NCBI GenBank assembly: GCA_000310025.1
Contig: FN649734.1
Coordinates: 2,623,245 to 2,687,244, forward strand
Length of the DNA stretch: 64,000 bases
DNA from: Ectocarpus siliculosus
Lineage: Eukaryota; Sar; Phaeophyceae; Ectocarpales; Ectocarpaceae
Direction of reading: 5' to 3'
The notes below the pieces were generated by a model. That model was not told the origin of the DNA. It was given only the letters and a program-made list of their open reading frames with translations, and did not search any database. The translations under genes were made by a program, and so were the position numbers. The stretch's first letter is position 1, and every line of letters starts with the position of its first letter. Shown here piece after piece: positions 47,821-58,716 of the stretch.

Positions 47821-50800
47821 TCACACTCCTCCAGATGTGTTCCTTTCGAAGGCGCCCTCGACGTGCGCGGTAAGCTCGGAACCGCCGCCCTCTCCCCGAT
47901 TCCTGCACAGCTTCACGCCCTCGGCGAAGAACGGATCCACCTGCCACGCCACGCCACGCCAACCACCGACGACCACCACTCAAACAATCAATCAAGGTTC
48001 TTGGGGAGAAAAGAGGTCTATCGGGATCTTTCATTTGGCATGATTTCGCAGATGAAGTTCACAAGCCCCACAGGGGGAGAAATCAGATGCTGGTGTTACC
48101 TCGTCGATGCGCTCGATCTTGAGGCCGGGCTCGACGTTCTTTCGCCTGAAGAGGTACATCGTGTGACCCTCCCCGGACCCTGCGGTGTTGACCCCAAGCG
48201 CAACAAAAACACGATGAAACCAGAGGTCAAGACGGGCAACCACCCAACGCCATTCATTCAGCGAACACATGTTTGGGCAGCGAGACAAAAGGGGTTTTGG
48301 TGCTAACCGTCGCAATTTGCTCCCACTAGCTGAGAAAACTCGATTCCTCGCGACGGATCTAGGTTGTGGGCCACAATCGTGAAAATAATAATAATCTCAA
48401 ACCCCGAACATGTCGCGAAGCAAGCCCCAAGAAAAGACGCAACGCCATGAGGATAGAGCGCATTGTCCAACCATTGAGCGGGGGTGCGTGTCTGTACATA
48501 TCTGCGTATCTATCTGTGAGCTAGCAAAGGCCACAGGTACCAACGCAACGCGCGAGTTGTCCCTGCCAAAACAGTGTCACGCGTCGGCGCAATGCACAGG
48601 ACCACCATGAATGAAACCCATGTTCCATATTTTGAAAGACGGGTACCTGTGAGGCTAAGCGGCTGCTGAAGGACTAGGTCGACGTCGAAGCCATAGACGT
48701 CGATAACCTTCTTGGGGACCTGGTAGCTCACCAGATGTCGCGCCTTTCACAAGAATGATTTTGGGTTTAACGCCGTCGGAAGCAGGGAGAGAGACGTTAG
48801 GAGCAACGAGACTCTCGGCGAGCAGAACAACACAGAGGGGGGTACCGTCGCTAACCGCGGAGCCCCGAACCCACCCTTGAGTACGGACACCGGCACGAGG
48901 GCAAAGCGCAACACCACCATGTCGACGCAAAAATAGATTTGAGAAAAAACGAACCATACCTTGGAGTTATTGAACTTCTTGGCGATCTCGTGGAGTGTTG
49001 CCGGAGGGAAACCTGCGAGCGGCACGCCACACCACACCGAGGGGCAGAAACAGAATGAATACAACAAGGAGGTATGCGAAACCAGTCACTCACGGGGAGC
49101 CCACCGTGACTAATTCGCTTCCGGGCGCGACAAAAGACATCATCGGAAAAAGAAGGGAAAAAAAAAGAAGTGTATACTAGAACGCGGATAACCGCCAGGG
49201 GAAACGAAACCGTCGCAAAAAGAAGGAAAGAATCAGACAAGTCAACACAACGTGGGGCACGTTCGTAGCCGTGTGCGCACCGATGTCGAACATGTAGACG
49301 TGGGTGAAGGGGTCAAACGTCTCGCAGCCGAGGATGTCTCCCCTGGCGAAGAAGAGGTTGTGCTTGGCGACGTGGACGCCGTTGTCGCCTTCGTCCTGGA
49401 GCACCCTGAAATCACGACACACCCCCGACCCAGAGAGAGAGGGAGAGAGCGAGAGAGAGAGGTGGAGACAAAAGAGAGACAGAGAAACAGCGAGACAGAC
49501 AAAAGAACAGAAACACGGAAAGACAGGCAGGCAGACAGGCAGGCAGGCAGGCAGAGAGAACGAAAGGCAGAGAGGGAGGGAGGTAGGGACAAGGTCGACG
49601 AAGTAGAGAGGCAGGCAGGCCGAGAGAGAGAGAGACAGAACAGACACCGTGACACTAACGGTTGTCACTGGCACACACCCCGAGCACAAAAATAAACGCA
49701 AGGCGTACAGTACAACAAATCGATCAACGGAGCCCCCCCACGGTTCGAAATGCCATGTACTAAAGTTGTGCGTTTGTCGTAGACCAAAGATCCGCCGCGC
49801 ACAGCCATGGCGGGCACGCAACGCCACTGCACGGAGCTACTTCTTTATCTTCGAATGATGGACGTAAACCTTCTTAACCTTCTTACATCCTGTGGTTAGC
49901 GATGCTGAGTTCCCACCGCACCACCTCCAGCTCCAGACCGTACGAGATTTCCACGCCGGGGTCTTGAGCCACGTGGAAGTTGGGCTTGCCGAGGCCCGCC
50001 CCTACATCGATGAAGCTCGACATCTCGTCGAAACCCGTATGCTCCTGTTACAAGAAACAAGAAAAATGCGTACGCATGCGAACAACGATCAACGAGAGAT
50101 ATAGGTCCATAAATGAGCAGTGGAGCTGGTGTCATGCACGTAGAAAGTACCAAGGACAACGAAACGACATAGATGAGAGCTTAATGGCAATGCGCGCGGA
50201 AATACGAGTTATCACAGCGAGTGTCGTCTGAATTCGACGCAACGCGACAGACAGCGTAGAGTCCAAGCAGAGCGAACATCACAGAATACACCGGATGGAG
50301 CCTGCTTTGTCACGATTGCAGCAGCGTTGGCGGACGTGTCACTATTCTTTGCCTGTTGATCGAACTGTCGACGCTTCGTCCGCTCGATTCGTGACGGAAT
50401 CTTACCACGCTCCTGACAAGAGCCTTACAGCAGTAGAAGCTTTACCGATCGTACGGTGGTGGTGATCTGTGTTTTTGTCTGTTCCTTGGCGCCCTATTGC
50501 GTCGCTTTTTTACCGTTGAGGAAAAGAGGGAATTTCCAGCGCGAGGGAGGCTGGAACCTTTTCCCGCCTGCTAAAAAGCTTGGAACAAACCAATAGTCTT
50601 CACCGCAAAGGACACCGACAACAACATCAACAACGAGCATTCCGGGAGGGCGAACGAAGAAAGCAAAACCTCCGCACCTTGAGCACGTTGACGACCTTCT
50701 GCATACCACCAACCGTGAGCTCTCCGTAGATCGCACCGTCGCTCCCTAAAATAGAACCGCAAAAAACAACAGAGAACAGAGGCCAGAAGAACACAGCCGT

Positions 50801-53190
50801 GCCCGCGCGGGTAGAGCAAATAGCCGATGGCTGTTAACGACAGCAGTTGGCTGTGTGGATTCTGCTGTGTTGCATCTCTCTGACCGTAAGGAGTGGTGTT
50901 CAGTGCTACACGGAGACTACAGGCGGAGCGTAAGAATCATCAACACGTCCGTCAACAAAGGGGGCTGAGTACAACAATCTACGGGGAAAAAAAGCACAAC
51001 ATGTCATGTCGTTGACCAAAAACAGCCACAGCGACGGAGAGAACGGCAACTTCCTGTTCTTCAAACGTTCGAAACGAACAAGAACCGGTGCACGAGAAAA
51101 AAGCTACGCATCAACAGAGAGGGGCGTATTCAAACAGAGAGGGGCTCGATCAGAGAATCTTGGGGCAGCCACAGCCAACGAAGCCGCATCACCCAACGCC
51201 CCCACCTGCAAACAGCCTGTTCGTGTGGATGCTGGCTGGCGGGGAGCGTGCCCTCGGTCTATCGCAGAAGTCGCATACATTTACCTCCACACACACGACT
51301 TTCATTTAATGGGTCGACCAGATAGCGCAGCCGGTGCTAAAACACACACACACACACACACACAAAAGCTACAAGACGGGCGTCTTTTCATTGCCTGCAG
51401 CCGGTAAAATATACCGTGGTCGATGCCAACATGCCAACAGAAAAAAACCGCACACACGTAGGCCGGCCCGTCTCTCGCTCCCATCCTCCTCTCACCGTTC
51501 CCCCCGATGTTCCCCGTGGCCTTGGCGACGATAGCGTAGACCCTGGAAACCTCCTCAGGCACGTCCACCCTCGCCTTCATGGGCGTGCCGTCCTTTCGCC
51601 CGAAGGCCCCTCTCTTCTTCTTGGTTGGCGTCTGCAACGAACGTTTGTGGGATGTGTGTATAAATAAAAATAACATTGATTTGTCGAGCAAGGTCAGGTC
51701 GCGATGGGTGTACCAGTTACGGGAGATTTAAACATCGAACACTTTTGAGCAAGGCCAGGCGGCGATGGGTTTGTTCTACGTTTTGTGGGTTTAGCATCGA
51801 ACAGTTGTGAGCAGGGCCAGGTCGCGACGGGTTTGTTCTTCAACTGCGGGATGAAGCATCGGAAATCTTGAGCAACGCCCAGGTCGCGATGTGTGTACTG
51901 TGGACACTCTAGCAGCGCCCTCGACCCCACCAAGAAATTTCGTACTATTCCCGGGGTTACGCTCCTTTCTTTCTCTCTCTGAATGTAGGGGGAACCCCAA
52001 AATTCGTGGGTGGCCTGGCCTGACTTAGACTATCAGGCCTCCAATCTTTCTTCCGTCCTCGCAACCTAGAACGTGGACAGTCAGGCAAAACTCAATTCAA
52101 GAGCGCAGTAAAGCATTCGCCACCGCCCTCCTCACCGGCCGCTGTTTGGCTACAATTGATATATTTCGTATTCCATCATCTCACTTCAACGGCAACACAT
52201 CTATTCGGTGTTGCAAGGCGTTGAACGCAGTCGAGCACGAAGTTTGTCTACCCCCCTCAACGCCATAGTGTGTAGCGAAACATGAAGGAACACTCGATAA
52301 ATCCCACGACATGAGCAACCCCAAGCATGCAATCCGCAACCGTGGCAAAAAGAGAAACCACCGCAAAAAAATCAATCTACTGGTAACCCAGCTCTCAGGA
52401 CAGTTGTTATGGAAATAATTCCCAACTGGGAATCCCGATATTACGCCTTTTACATCCAAACCCCTGTGCGCCAGCAGGAGTTCTGCGCACTTGGTGGGAA
52501 AAGCACACCGAAGCGCTTTGTCAATCAGTACTCGCCTCACAGAAACACGTTTGCGATCAAACCTTCGAGGTTGTAGGCTACATTGCTGTGAGCCTCTCGG
52601 AGCCAAGTTTGGGGAGCTGGAGTGTGTGTTCATGATGCTTAGAAAAATAAGATTCCAATCTGGGAATAGTGGACGATCCTGCGTGGGAATTCCTCATGGA
52701 TTCCAAACTGGAATTGGTTGAAATTCCAATCTGGGAATCGTGAATTTGCTTTCATATCCGAGGCTACTCTGTGCACACTCCATTCTAACTGGCCAAACTT
52801 GGCTCCGCAAAGCTCACAGCAGTGGACTGTACAGTCTCGGTGGTTTGATAAGGGACAGGTCTCTGTGAGGCGAGGACTAAGTAACGAAGTGCCGTGGTGG
52901 GCTCTGCTTGCTATCCAGTACGCAGACCTCCTCTTTTGGGGGGGTGACTTAACATTTTCTGTCCTCACCATCGAGAGAGTACGCACTGGCCCCTCCAGTG
53001 CTGCCTCGGTCTTCTTCTTCTTGCTTGGCGTAGCGCTCTCCCCCCCCTCTTCCTCTCCCTCTCCTTCCCCGTCCCCCCCCTGCCGCATGACCTTCACGTC
53101 CTTCGGAGTCCCGCGCTTCGCTGGAGTCTTGGACTGCGCCCTTCGACCACCACGTCCTCTAGACTTGGGCGTGCTCGGGGGCGGCGGCAT
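47821..53190 (-). CDS. DOT1-fold SAM-dependent methyltransferase
   Basis: Nine exons join in frame to 352 residues: 53190-52969, 51631-51496, 50745-50678, 50044-49887, 49405-49281, 49012-48960, 48743-48647, 48179-48100 and 47940-47821. The N-terminal ~90 residues are basic and Pro/Ser-rich (KSRGRGGRRAQSKTPAKRG, SKKKK, TPTKKKRG), as in nuclear DNA- or nucleosome-binding tails. The core shows IYGELT (125-130), motif I FIDVGAGLGKP (153-163), an acidic strand end YGLELEVVRWE, then VYMFDIGFPP, LHEIAKKFNNS and LVSYQVPKKVIDVYG, an order and spacing like DOT1-type histone H3K79 methyltransferases. Histone methylation is inferred; another protein or RNA substrate is possible. The start could lie upstream at 53298, which adds a Gly/Ser stretch. 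The exact C-terminus is uncertain. Confidence 0.82.
51686..51915. repeat. Minisatellite, ~61 bp unit, 3.7 copies
   Basis: Units start at 51686, 51747, 51809 and 51870. Each begins with GAGCA(A/G)GG(T/C)CAGG(T/C)(C/G)GCGA and most include GGGTTTGTTCT and AGCATCGAA. Copies differ at 10-25% of positions. It lies in intron 1 of the DOT1-like gene. Confidence 0.85.
52484..52945. repeat. Large foldback repeat with ~155 bp arms
   Basis: The left arm (about 52484-52636) is the inverted counterpart of the right arm (about 52773-52945). Shared blocks include CTCGCCTCACAGA, GCTGTGAGC, CGGAGCCAAGTTTGG and GAGTGTG. The ~135 bp centre contains the near-palindrome ATTCCAATCTGGGAAT twice, and a related CCCAACTGGGAAT word lies outside at about 52418. 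The arms end about 25 bp from exon 1 of the methyltransferase, inside intron 1. Confidence 0.82.
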
Positions 53191-53585
53191 GCTGCCGCTG
53201 CCGCTGCCACTGCCGGCGCCTGTCGTTACCAAAGAAGCAAAAAGACCGATGACGGGTTCATTCGGAATCCAAACCAGGGCAAGGATGAGAGCGTACATGT
53301 CTGCAGACCACAGCAGTGAACCCGACCGGAAACAGAAACATACCTTGATCGGTGACGGTTCATGCCATAACTATACATGTATTCATTCTGGACGTCGGTG
53401 CTCGCACCATTCGGTGCATCCTGGGTGCACTATCCGGGGTTACACAGGAGGAAGTCCGCAACGAAGCTTGTTCTTTCGTTGCCTTCCTTCTCCGGTGCTT
53501 GCCTCAGTCTCTACCCAACCCCGAGGAAACGGTCTACGCACGAACTGCGCTCAGCTACGAAGGTCCACGCACATACCGTACTCAG

Positions 53586-54725
53586 CTACGAAGGTGAGAA
53601 ATGTATGAGCGTTTTGTGTGAGCGTCTTTTTAGCTGTTTTAACATGGTGAGGCCGGGGAGATTGACAAAGGCAGCCAATAATGCGGCAACACTGTCGGCT
53701 GAATAGAGTTCTACCACATCTGAAGAAGAATCGTTATCCTGCTGACCGTCTTTGCGCCCACTGTCCTGCTCCGAGGAAAAAATCTCTTTAAGGGCTCCTA
53801 GGAGTTCTGTCCTCGAAAAAGGTTTTATCTTCGGTATTACATCATCTGAGGGGTCCAACGATCGTTTGTGGCTGACTAAATCTGTATTGGCTACCAAAGA
53901 GGAGTTGTTGCGTTGACGACGAATGATCTCATCTTGTGAATAAAACGTGGAGCCTCTGTTGGTTAAGCCACTGACGAACTGCGTGTGGATGTGCTTGACT
54001 GTTTCCCCCCTGTACACCATTGCCTGAGATAGAGGATTGGTTACATCTATCGGCATCGAAGACAAGTGATCCTTGATGTGACGTACTGCTGTAGATACCA
54101 TATGGGATTCAAGCGACATGAAATCAGCTTGGACCGGTAAAAAGAGGCGTCGTGTCCTAACAAAGCATCGTCAGGCATGAAGCTCCAGTGTAATAGGTAT
54201 TTAGATGTGTATGGTTTATGGTCATCGACATTCGCCGCTCTGAAGTGTAAAACCAGCCTTGCAGACGCGGAAGCCCAAGCCTCATTCTTTTGTAACTTAA
54301 TGGCCGATAGAGCTTGAACTGCCGCTTGTCTTGCCGCTGGTGTAGCTGCCAATTCCGCTACCAACAAACGTGTCCAATCTGTGATCGTGACTTGATCAAA
54401 AGGAACCATGATCAACACACGGCCTAGACTAGAGAGAGTTCAACACCACCCCGAATGATGGTCAAGAGTTTTCTGAAAGCGTTTTTTGGGCATGGAAAAG
54501 TCTCGGCAAAACAACACACACACCCAGAGCAACGTCTATGAAGAAGGCTGATCCACACAACAACGATAAAGAGGAGCTCCACACACCACGGAAGCTAGCA
54601 CCACGCACGAACAAGGCGAAGAAATCAACAGAATCACTTCTGTACAGCCAGCACAACAAGCAAACATGGGAGAAATAATATATAGAAGCGCTGAGGTGTT
54701 AACTAGCTCTGTGTGCGTTACACCA
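53586..54725 (-). mobile_element. Retroelement-like fossil (Gag-like region, possible LTR/leader)
   Basis: Two neighbouring minus-strand frames together look like an N-terminal retroelement polyprotein region of Gag-like character; the family cannot be named with confidence. Upstream of it, up to about 54725, lies a stretch that starts TGTAACG, contains a TATATATTA box and could be an LTR plus leader. No reverse transcriptase, integrase or second LTR was recognised, so the element is a broken fragment. Decay suggests it is not recent. Confidence 0.35.
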
Positions 54726-55659
54726 CCAACGTTAACGTTTGCGTCACCTAGATTCCGGTGTAAAATTTACGTCGTGTAAAATGCATGCACACATATATTA
54801 CTCATGCCATGTTTTCCCAAGATAACGTATACTTCCGGATGGCGGATACGCGGGTGCAGCTAGGCATCGGTCGGGGCAACCGTCGTGTGGGTTCGAAAAT
54901 CTTCGCGCTGGGCCGCTGAACACGCGCTGTTCGTTGGCGCACGGAAGGATCGGTCCCAAGTTTTTTTTTGTGTGGCCCCCCCGAGTGCACGTGGCGTGAT
55001 TTTTTCCGTTGGTTTTGGCGCGAAAAATCTGAGGTCCTCACCAACAGATCCAATACCCTGAGGACAGCTGCAACCGATGAAACTCAGGATCACCATGGCC
55101 AGAACATACGTGTCCATTTGCCAAGATCTCGTCTGGCCTGTGGTGTGCAGATCTCAGCATTTTTTGGATAATGCTTGACGGCGCGGCTTTTGTTCTATTT
55201 TGGCGCTCAGGCGAAACAATAGCGGAAAATGCAGGTGGTTGAGCCCAATGTACCTACTTCGCGTTGTTCGTGGGATCCTTCTCCTCGAAAGGCACAGAGG
55301 AGCGACACACTGCAAGCGTTCGGTTATCGCCGAGCCAAGCCTCAACATCGTGCCTCTTCTGCTGGCTCCGCTGGTGGTGGGGGTGACGGTGGTGTACATC
55401 TCATGTCCCACAACAACGCCTGTCCCTTGCGGGATAACTGGTTTTGCGCTTGCCAGAGTCGGGAGCACAACAACACCGCCATCGCCGTACGTGAGATAGA
55501 TTGGATGGATCAGACACCATAGATCGATGGTCTACTCCGGAGGCGTAGAGCAAAGCAAGAGGTGGAGTTCACCAGCTCATCCTTATGACTGGCAGCAGTA
55601 CACCCGGGCCGGATCGCTCTCAGTCCAAGCTACGTGTACATGTACGTATCATCGCTCAC
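54726..55659. other. Stretch with weak minus-strand exon candidates
   Basis: Minus frames contain a possible signal-anchor peptide starting MDTYVLAMVILSFIG (Met at 55117). Another frame at about 55447-55250 would continue, in phase 1, from the exon at 55912-55660. Neither has family resemblance. They might form a small membrane protein gene with that exon. Confidence 0.25.
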
Positions 55660-55912
55660 CGCCGAAGAGTTGGCGCCGATCAACCATTCCACCACCAGCA
55701 GACGGAGACTCCACGACAGCGGTGCTGCTCACGCTCTCCGGGGTGCGGGGCGGCGGCGACATGGGGATCACCGCGCTCTTCCGCTGCTTGGCGGGGGATG
55801 GGCTACGCGGCACAGCAGTCGCCCCTGCTCCTGCTTTGGCTCCTGCCCCACCGTGGCCGTTGGTGATACCCCTGATACCGCCAACGGCGGCTTTCGACTC
55901 CTGCTGTGCCAT
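55660..55912 (-). CDS. Candidate first exon, Ala/Gly/Pro-rich unknown protein
   Basis: The frame starts MAQQESKAAVGG and ends at a strong donor (GTGAGC) after RRQLFGG, giving 84 codons. It has SPSPAKQRK and SPPPRTP phosphosite-like motifs and low-complexity GAGAKAGAGA, as in disordered N-terminal tails. The plus strand is also open over this interval, so strand is not certain. It is head-to-head with the Zim17-type gene, which fits a shared promoter. No family is recognised. Confidence 0.35.
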
Positions 55913-56459
55913 TTTTTCTCTCTCTTCTCGCGCTAGGCTGTGGCAGACGACAGGAAGCAAACACACCAAACAGATTTGTTTTTAAGACAGCAGTCAAAGC
56001 GGAGCTTTGTACTGGATCCGAACGTGACGGCTTCTGGTGCGGATGCTTCTACAGGGTTACATACTGATGTGGAGTGGACAACGGCCCTGAAGCCGCCGCG
56101 ATTTTTGGCGGGAACGAGCATGCGTGCGTCTTTCCGTCTATGCCACAAAAGCCCGGAGCGCGATTCTTCTAAGCATAGTAGCGTGCACAAAGGGACGAGA
56201 GAGAACCACCTGTGAAGTCTAGCACCCAAAGAGTGTCGTGTAGTCCCACTCACTGCTTGTGTTTGGTGAACAGGCTGTGTTGTGTTTGGCGTTCTCTCTT
56301 AGGGGGGCCGTATTATGCATGCTTCTGTCTCAGGACCAACCGGATACCTACATTTCCCGCACTCTACCAACTGCGAAGTCCCTAAAGGCTCTGCTCAGCA
56401 GCCCAGCACAACCTCGTGCCTCCGCTGTCTCTCCCAACACGCACACACGTTAAATCCCC
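55913..56459. promoter_or_regulatory. Upstream region of the Zim17-type gene
   Basis: This 547-bp region precedes the start codon at 56460 and, if the minus exon ending at 55912 is real, is a divergent promoter. No clear TATA box or motif array is seen. It should hold the 5' UTR. Confidence 0.35.
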
Positions 56460-56836
56460 ATGACATCAAGAGTATCAGCTTCTGTTAGGTCGCGAGTTCG
56501 TGGTGTAGTTTTGTCGGGCAGCAGGCGCGAGCTCAGTTGCACCAAACCGACGGCCCTCCAAGGCAGCAACATCAACAGCAAGAGCAGCAGCGGAGTCTTC
56601 TCGAGCTCGTGCCCAGCAGGTCACCGCAGAACGGCGCCGTCGTTGCTGCTGCTGCCTCGACGCCAACAGCAGCACCGCGGCTACTCTTCGATCAGCAGCA
56701 GCTGTCCTGCAAGCTCCAGCTGGTCGTCGTCAATCCCGCCGTTGGTAGCAGCCAGGCCGTCCTCCTTGCTGTCCACGACCACCACCACCGCACGAGGGCT
56801 ACGCCGCCATGCACAACAACAACCCGCATTCTGTAC

Positions 56837-56889
<53 letters not shown>

Positions 56890-58716
56890 CCGGAAAGCTT
56901 GACGTCCACGTTACCCACATTGATGCTGCTGCGGCCGCCGCCAACAAGGCGGAGGATGACCGCGAGATGATGCCCGAGGAGGACCGGGTGCCGGTGGGGG
57001 CCGGGTCGACGGCGCAAGGTAGCGAGGACAAGCCAAACGTCGTGAGGTTTCTAGACGTTCCGGGGTCGGAGCAGACCCGGGAGGAGAAGATGACCATCGT
57101 CTTCACTTGCACGGTGAGGCGTGGATAAAGAGCTACATAAGGGAGGTACGACAGCAGTGGTGTTGTGTTCCTTTCTCGCCAATGAGAACACGCCACTGCT
57201 GCCGAACCTACCTGTAGGTGACACCGCAGATACCACACGCCCTGAACCGCTTGATTTCTCCACAACCGAGGGGGTGCAGAAAGAGCCCGATGCGTCTAGA
57301 AGCCCTCGGCGACATGCTTGCAAAACCACATTTGGAGGTGTAGACACGAGCTTGGTTGTGGAGCAATCGACCTTTGGAAATCGGTCCAGGGGTGTGATAT
57401 CTAATGTCGCGATGCGTAGCGTACGTTCAGTGAAAAAGCAGTCGAACGAGATCTTCGGACCCATGCCATTGCGGCGACGGCAACACCTTGCCGCTGTCGA
57501 ACGACTACATAAGTTGAAAAAAAAAGGGATGCTTGGCTCACACTAGCTGTCGAACTACTGTAAGTACGTCGTCGTCTCTCCTTTGGCACTGTGGGCCGCC
57601 AAGGCGCTGCTCTGGTGCTTCATGTGTAAGGCATGTCCAAGTGGCACAAAAAAATACTCTTTACCCTTTCAAGATCACTTGGAAGATTATTCGCAGGGGG
57701 CATGTGTTGAAATCTTGATATTTTACGATGAGGGCTGAATGACACCGGAACAAGTACAGCATTGGTCTTGCTGGACGTCCTTAGACAGACTAAGGGGGAA
57801 CCGGCGACACCGACTCTCCACCTTGAACGTCTGCGAGAATAACCAGCTTTTGAAGGACTGCATCTCATTTTTTCGAAACCTAAACTTTTACGATGTGCTC
57901 CCAAATCAGGTGTGCGAGACGAGGACAGCCAAGACCTTCGCCAAGCTGTCCTACGAGAAGGGGGTCGTCTTGGCCCGATGCCCCGGCTGCCACAACATAC
58001 ACCTCATCGCCGACCGATTAGGGTGAGTCGAGCTTTGCTACAAAGACTGCTGTGGTTATGATGCTTCATCCCGAGAGAATCTCTTTGCCTGTACGTGTAT
58101 TTTCTCGTAAAACGTTTCAGGAAGAGATAGACATGCACCCATCAAGACACAGCCGCCACCCGCTTCTGGTGATTGTGTGGGGAGGCGCTCGAAATGTATC
58201 CGTACACACAGGTTGGACCGCGATGATCTAGTTATCGATACATTTTCACGCCGCATGCTAGCGTGCCCCCCACGTCGCCCCGGTCCCTCTCTGCACCCAC
58301 AGAGGTCGCCAGGCGCGTTGTGAAGCGGTTGTTGTTGGCATGGGGCCAGATTTCTTTGCAGTGCTGAGAGCCTGGCGTGCAGCTTCTGTTGCGGCTGCCG
58401 CGTTGATGAAGGTGTGCGTCTGCCCTCTTTCGCCTCTGTCACCAAGTGATGATTTGTGTGTGTGTAAACCCCGTCATTTTTTTTTTTTGTAAGGTGGTTC
58501 GAGGAGGCAGGAGACGGCGCCGATGGGTGGGACATCGAGAAGATCACCAACCGCATCGGAGAGAGCGACTGCCATGTCGTGAACGAGGACAATGTCATGG
58601 AGCTCAACCTCGTCGATATCGCCGGCAAGACAACCCGGCGGAAAGACACGCCTCCAAAGGGAGGGGACGACAGAGATTCATCCCCGGAGTCGCCTAGCTC
58701 GGAGGGACAGAAGTGA
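56460..58716 (+). CDS. Zim17/DNL-type zinc-finger mitochondrial Hsp70 escort protein
   Basis: Three exons (56460-57113, 57910-58022, 58494-58716) join to 329 residues. The DNL zinc finger is complete: C217-x2-C220 and C242-P-G-C245, with YEKGVVL between, then NIHLIADRLGWFE. Family members keep mitochondrial Hsp70 soluble and help protein import and iron-sulfur assembly in the matrix. The N-terminal ~190 residues are rich in Ser, Arg and Thr and poor in acids early on, which suits a mitochondrial presequence, but they are far longer than usual and include a poly-Ser tract from an AGC repeat. The first zinc knuckle is split by intron 1 between its two Cys codons. A plastid location is also possible, since plastids have their own DNL proteins. 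The C-terminal tail (KTTRRKDTPPKGG onward) is charged and disordered. Confidence 0.93.
56840..56889 (+). repeat. (AGC)n microsatellite in coding exon
   Basis: About 50 bp of perfect AGC repeats encode a run of ~17 Ser in the N-terminal region of the Zim17-type protein. Length variation here would be in frame and change only the spacer. Confidence 0.97.
57229..57401. repeat. MITE family A, copy 4 (173 bp)
   Basis: The left end GATACCACACGCCCTGAACCG and the right end CGGTCCAGGGGTGTGATATC are inverted copies, and TAA follows on the right as in other copies. It lies in intron 1 of the Zim17-type gene. Confidence 0.7.

Noticed and set aside
49242-49655. Cys/Ser/Leu-rich minus frame in the methyltransferase region
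   Set aside because: It mainly reads a GA/CAGG-rich low-complexity intron between exons 4 and 5 of the methyltransferase and lacks its own signals.
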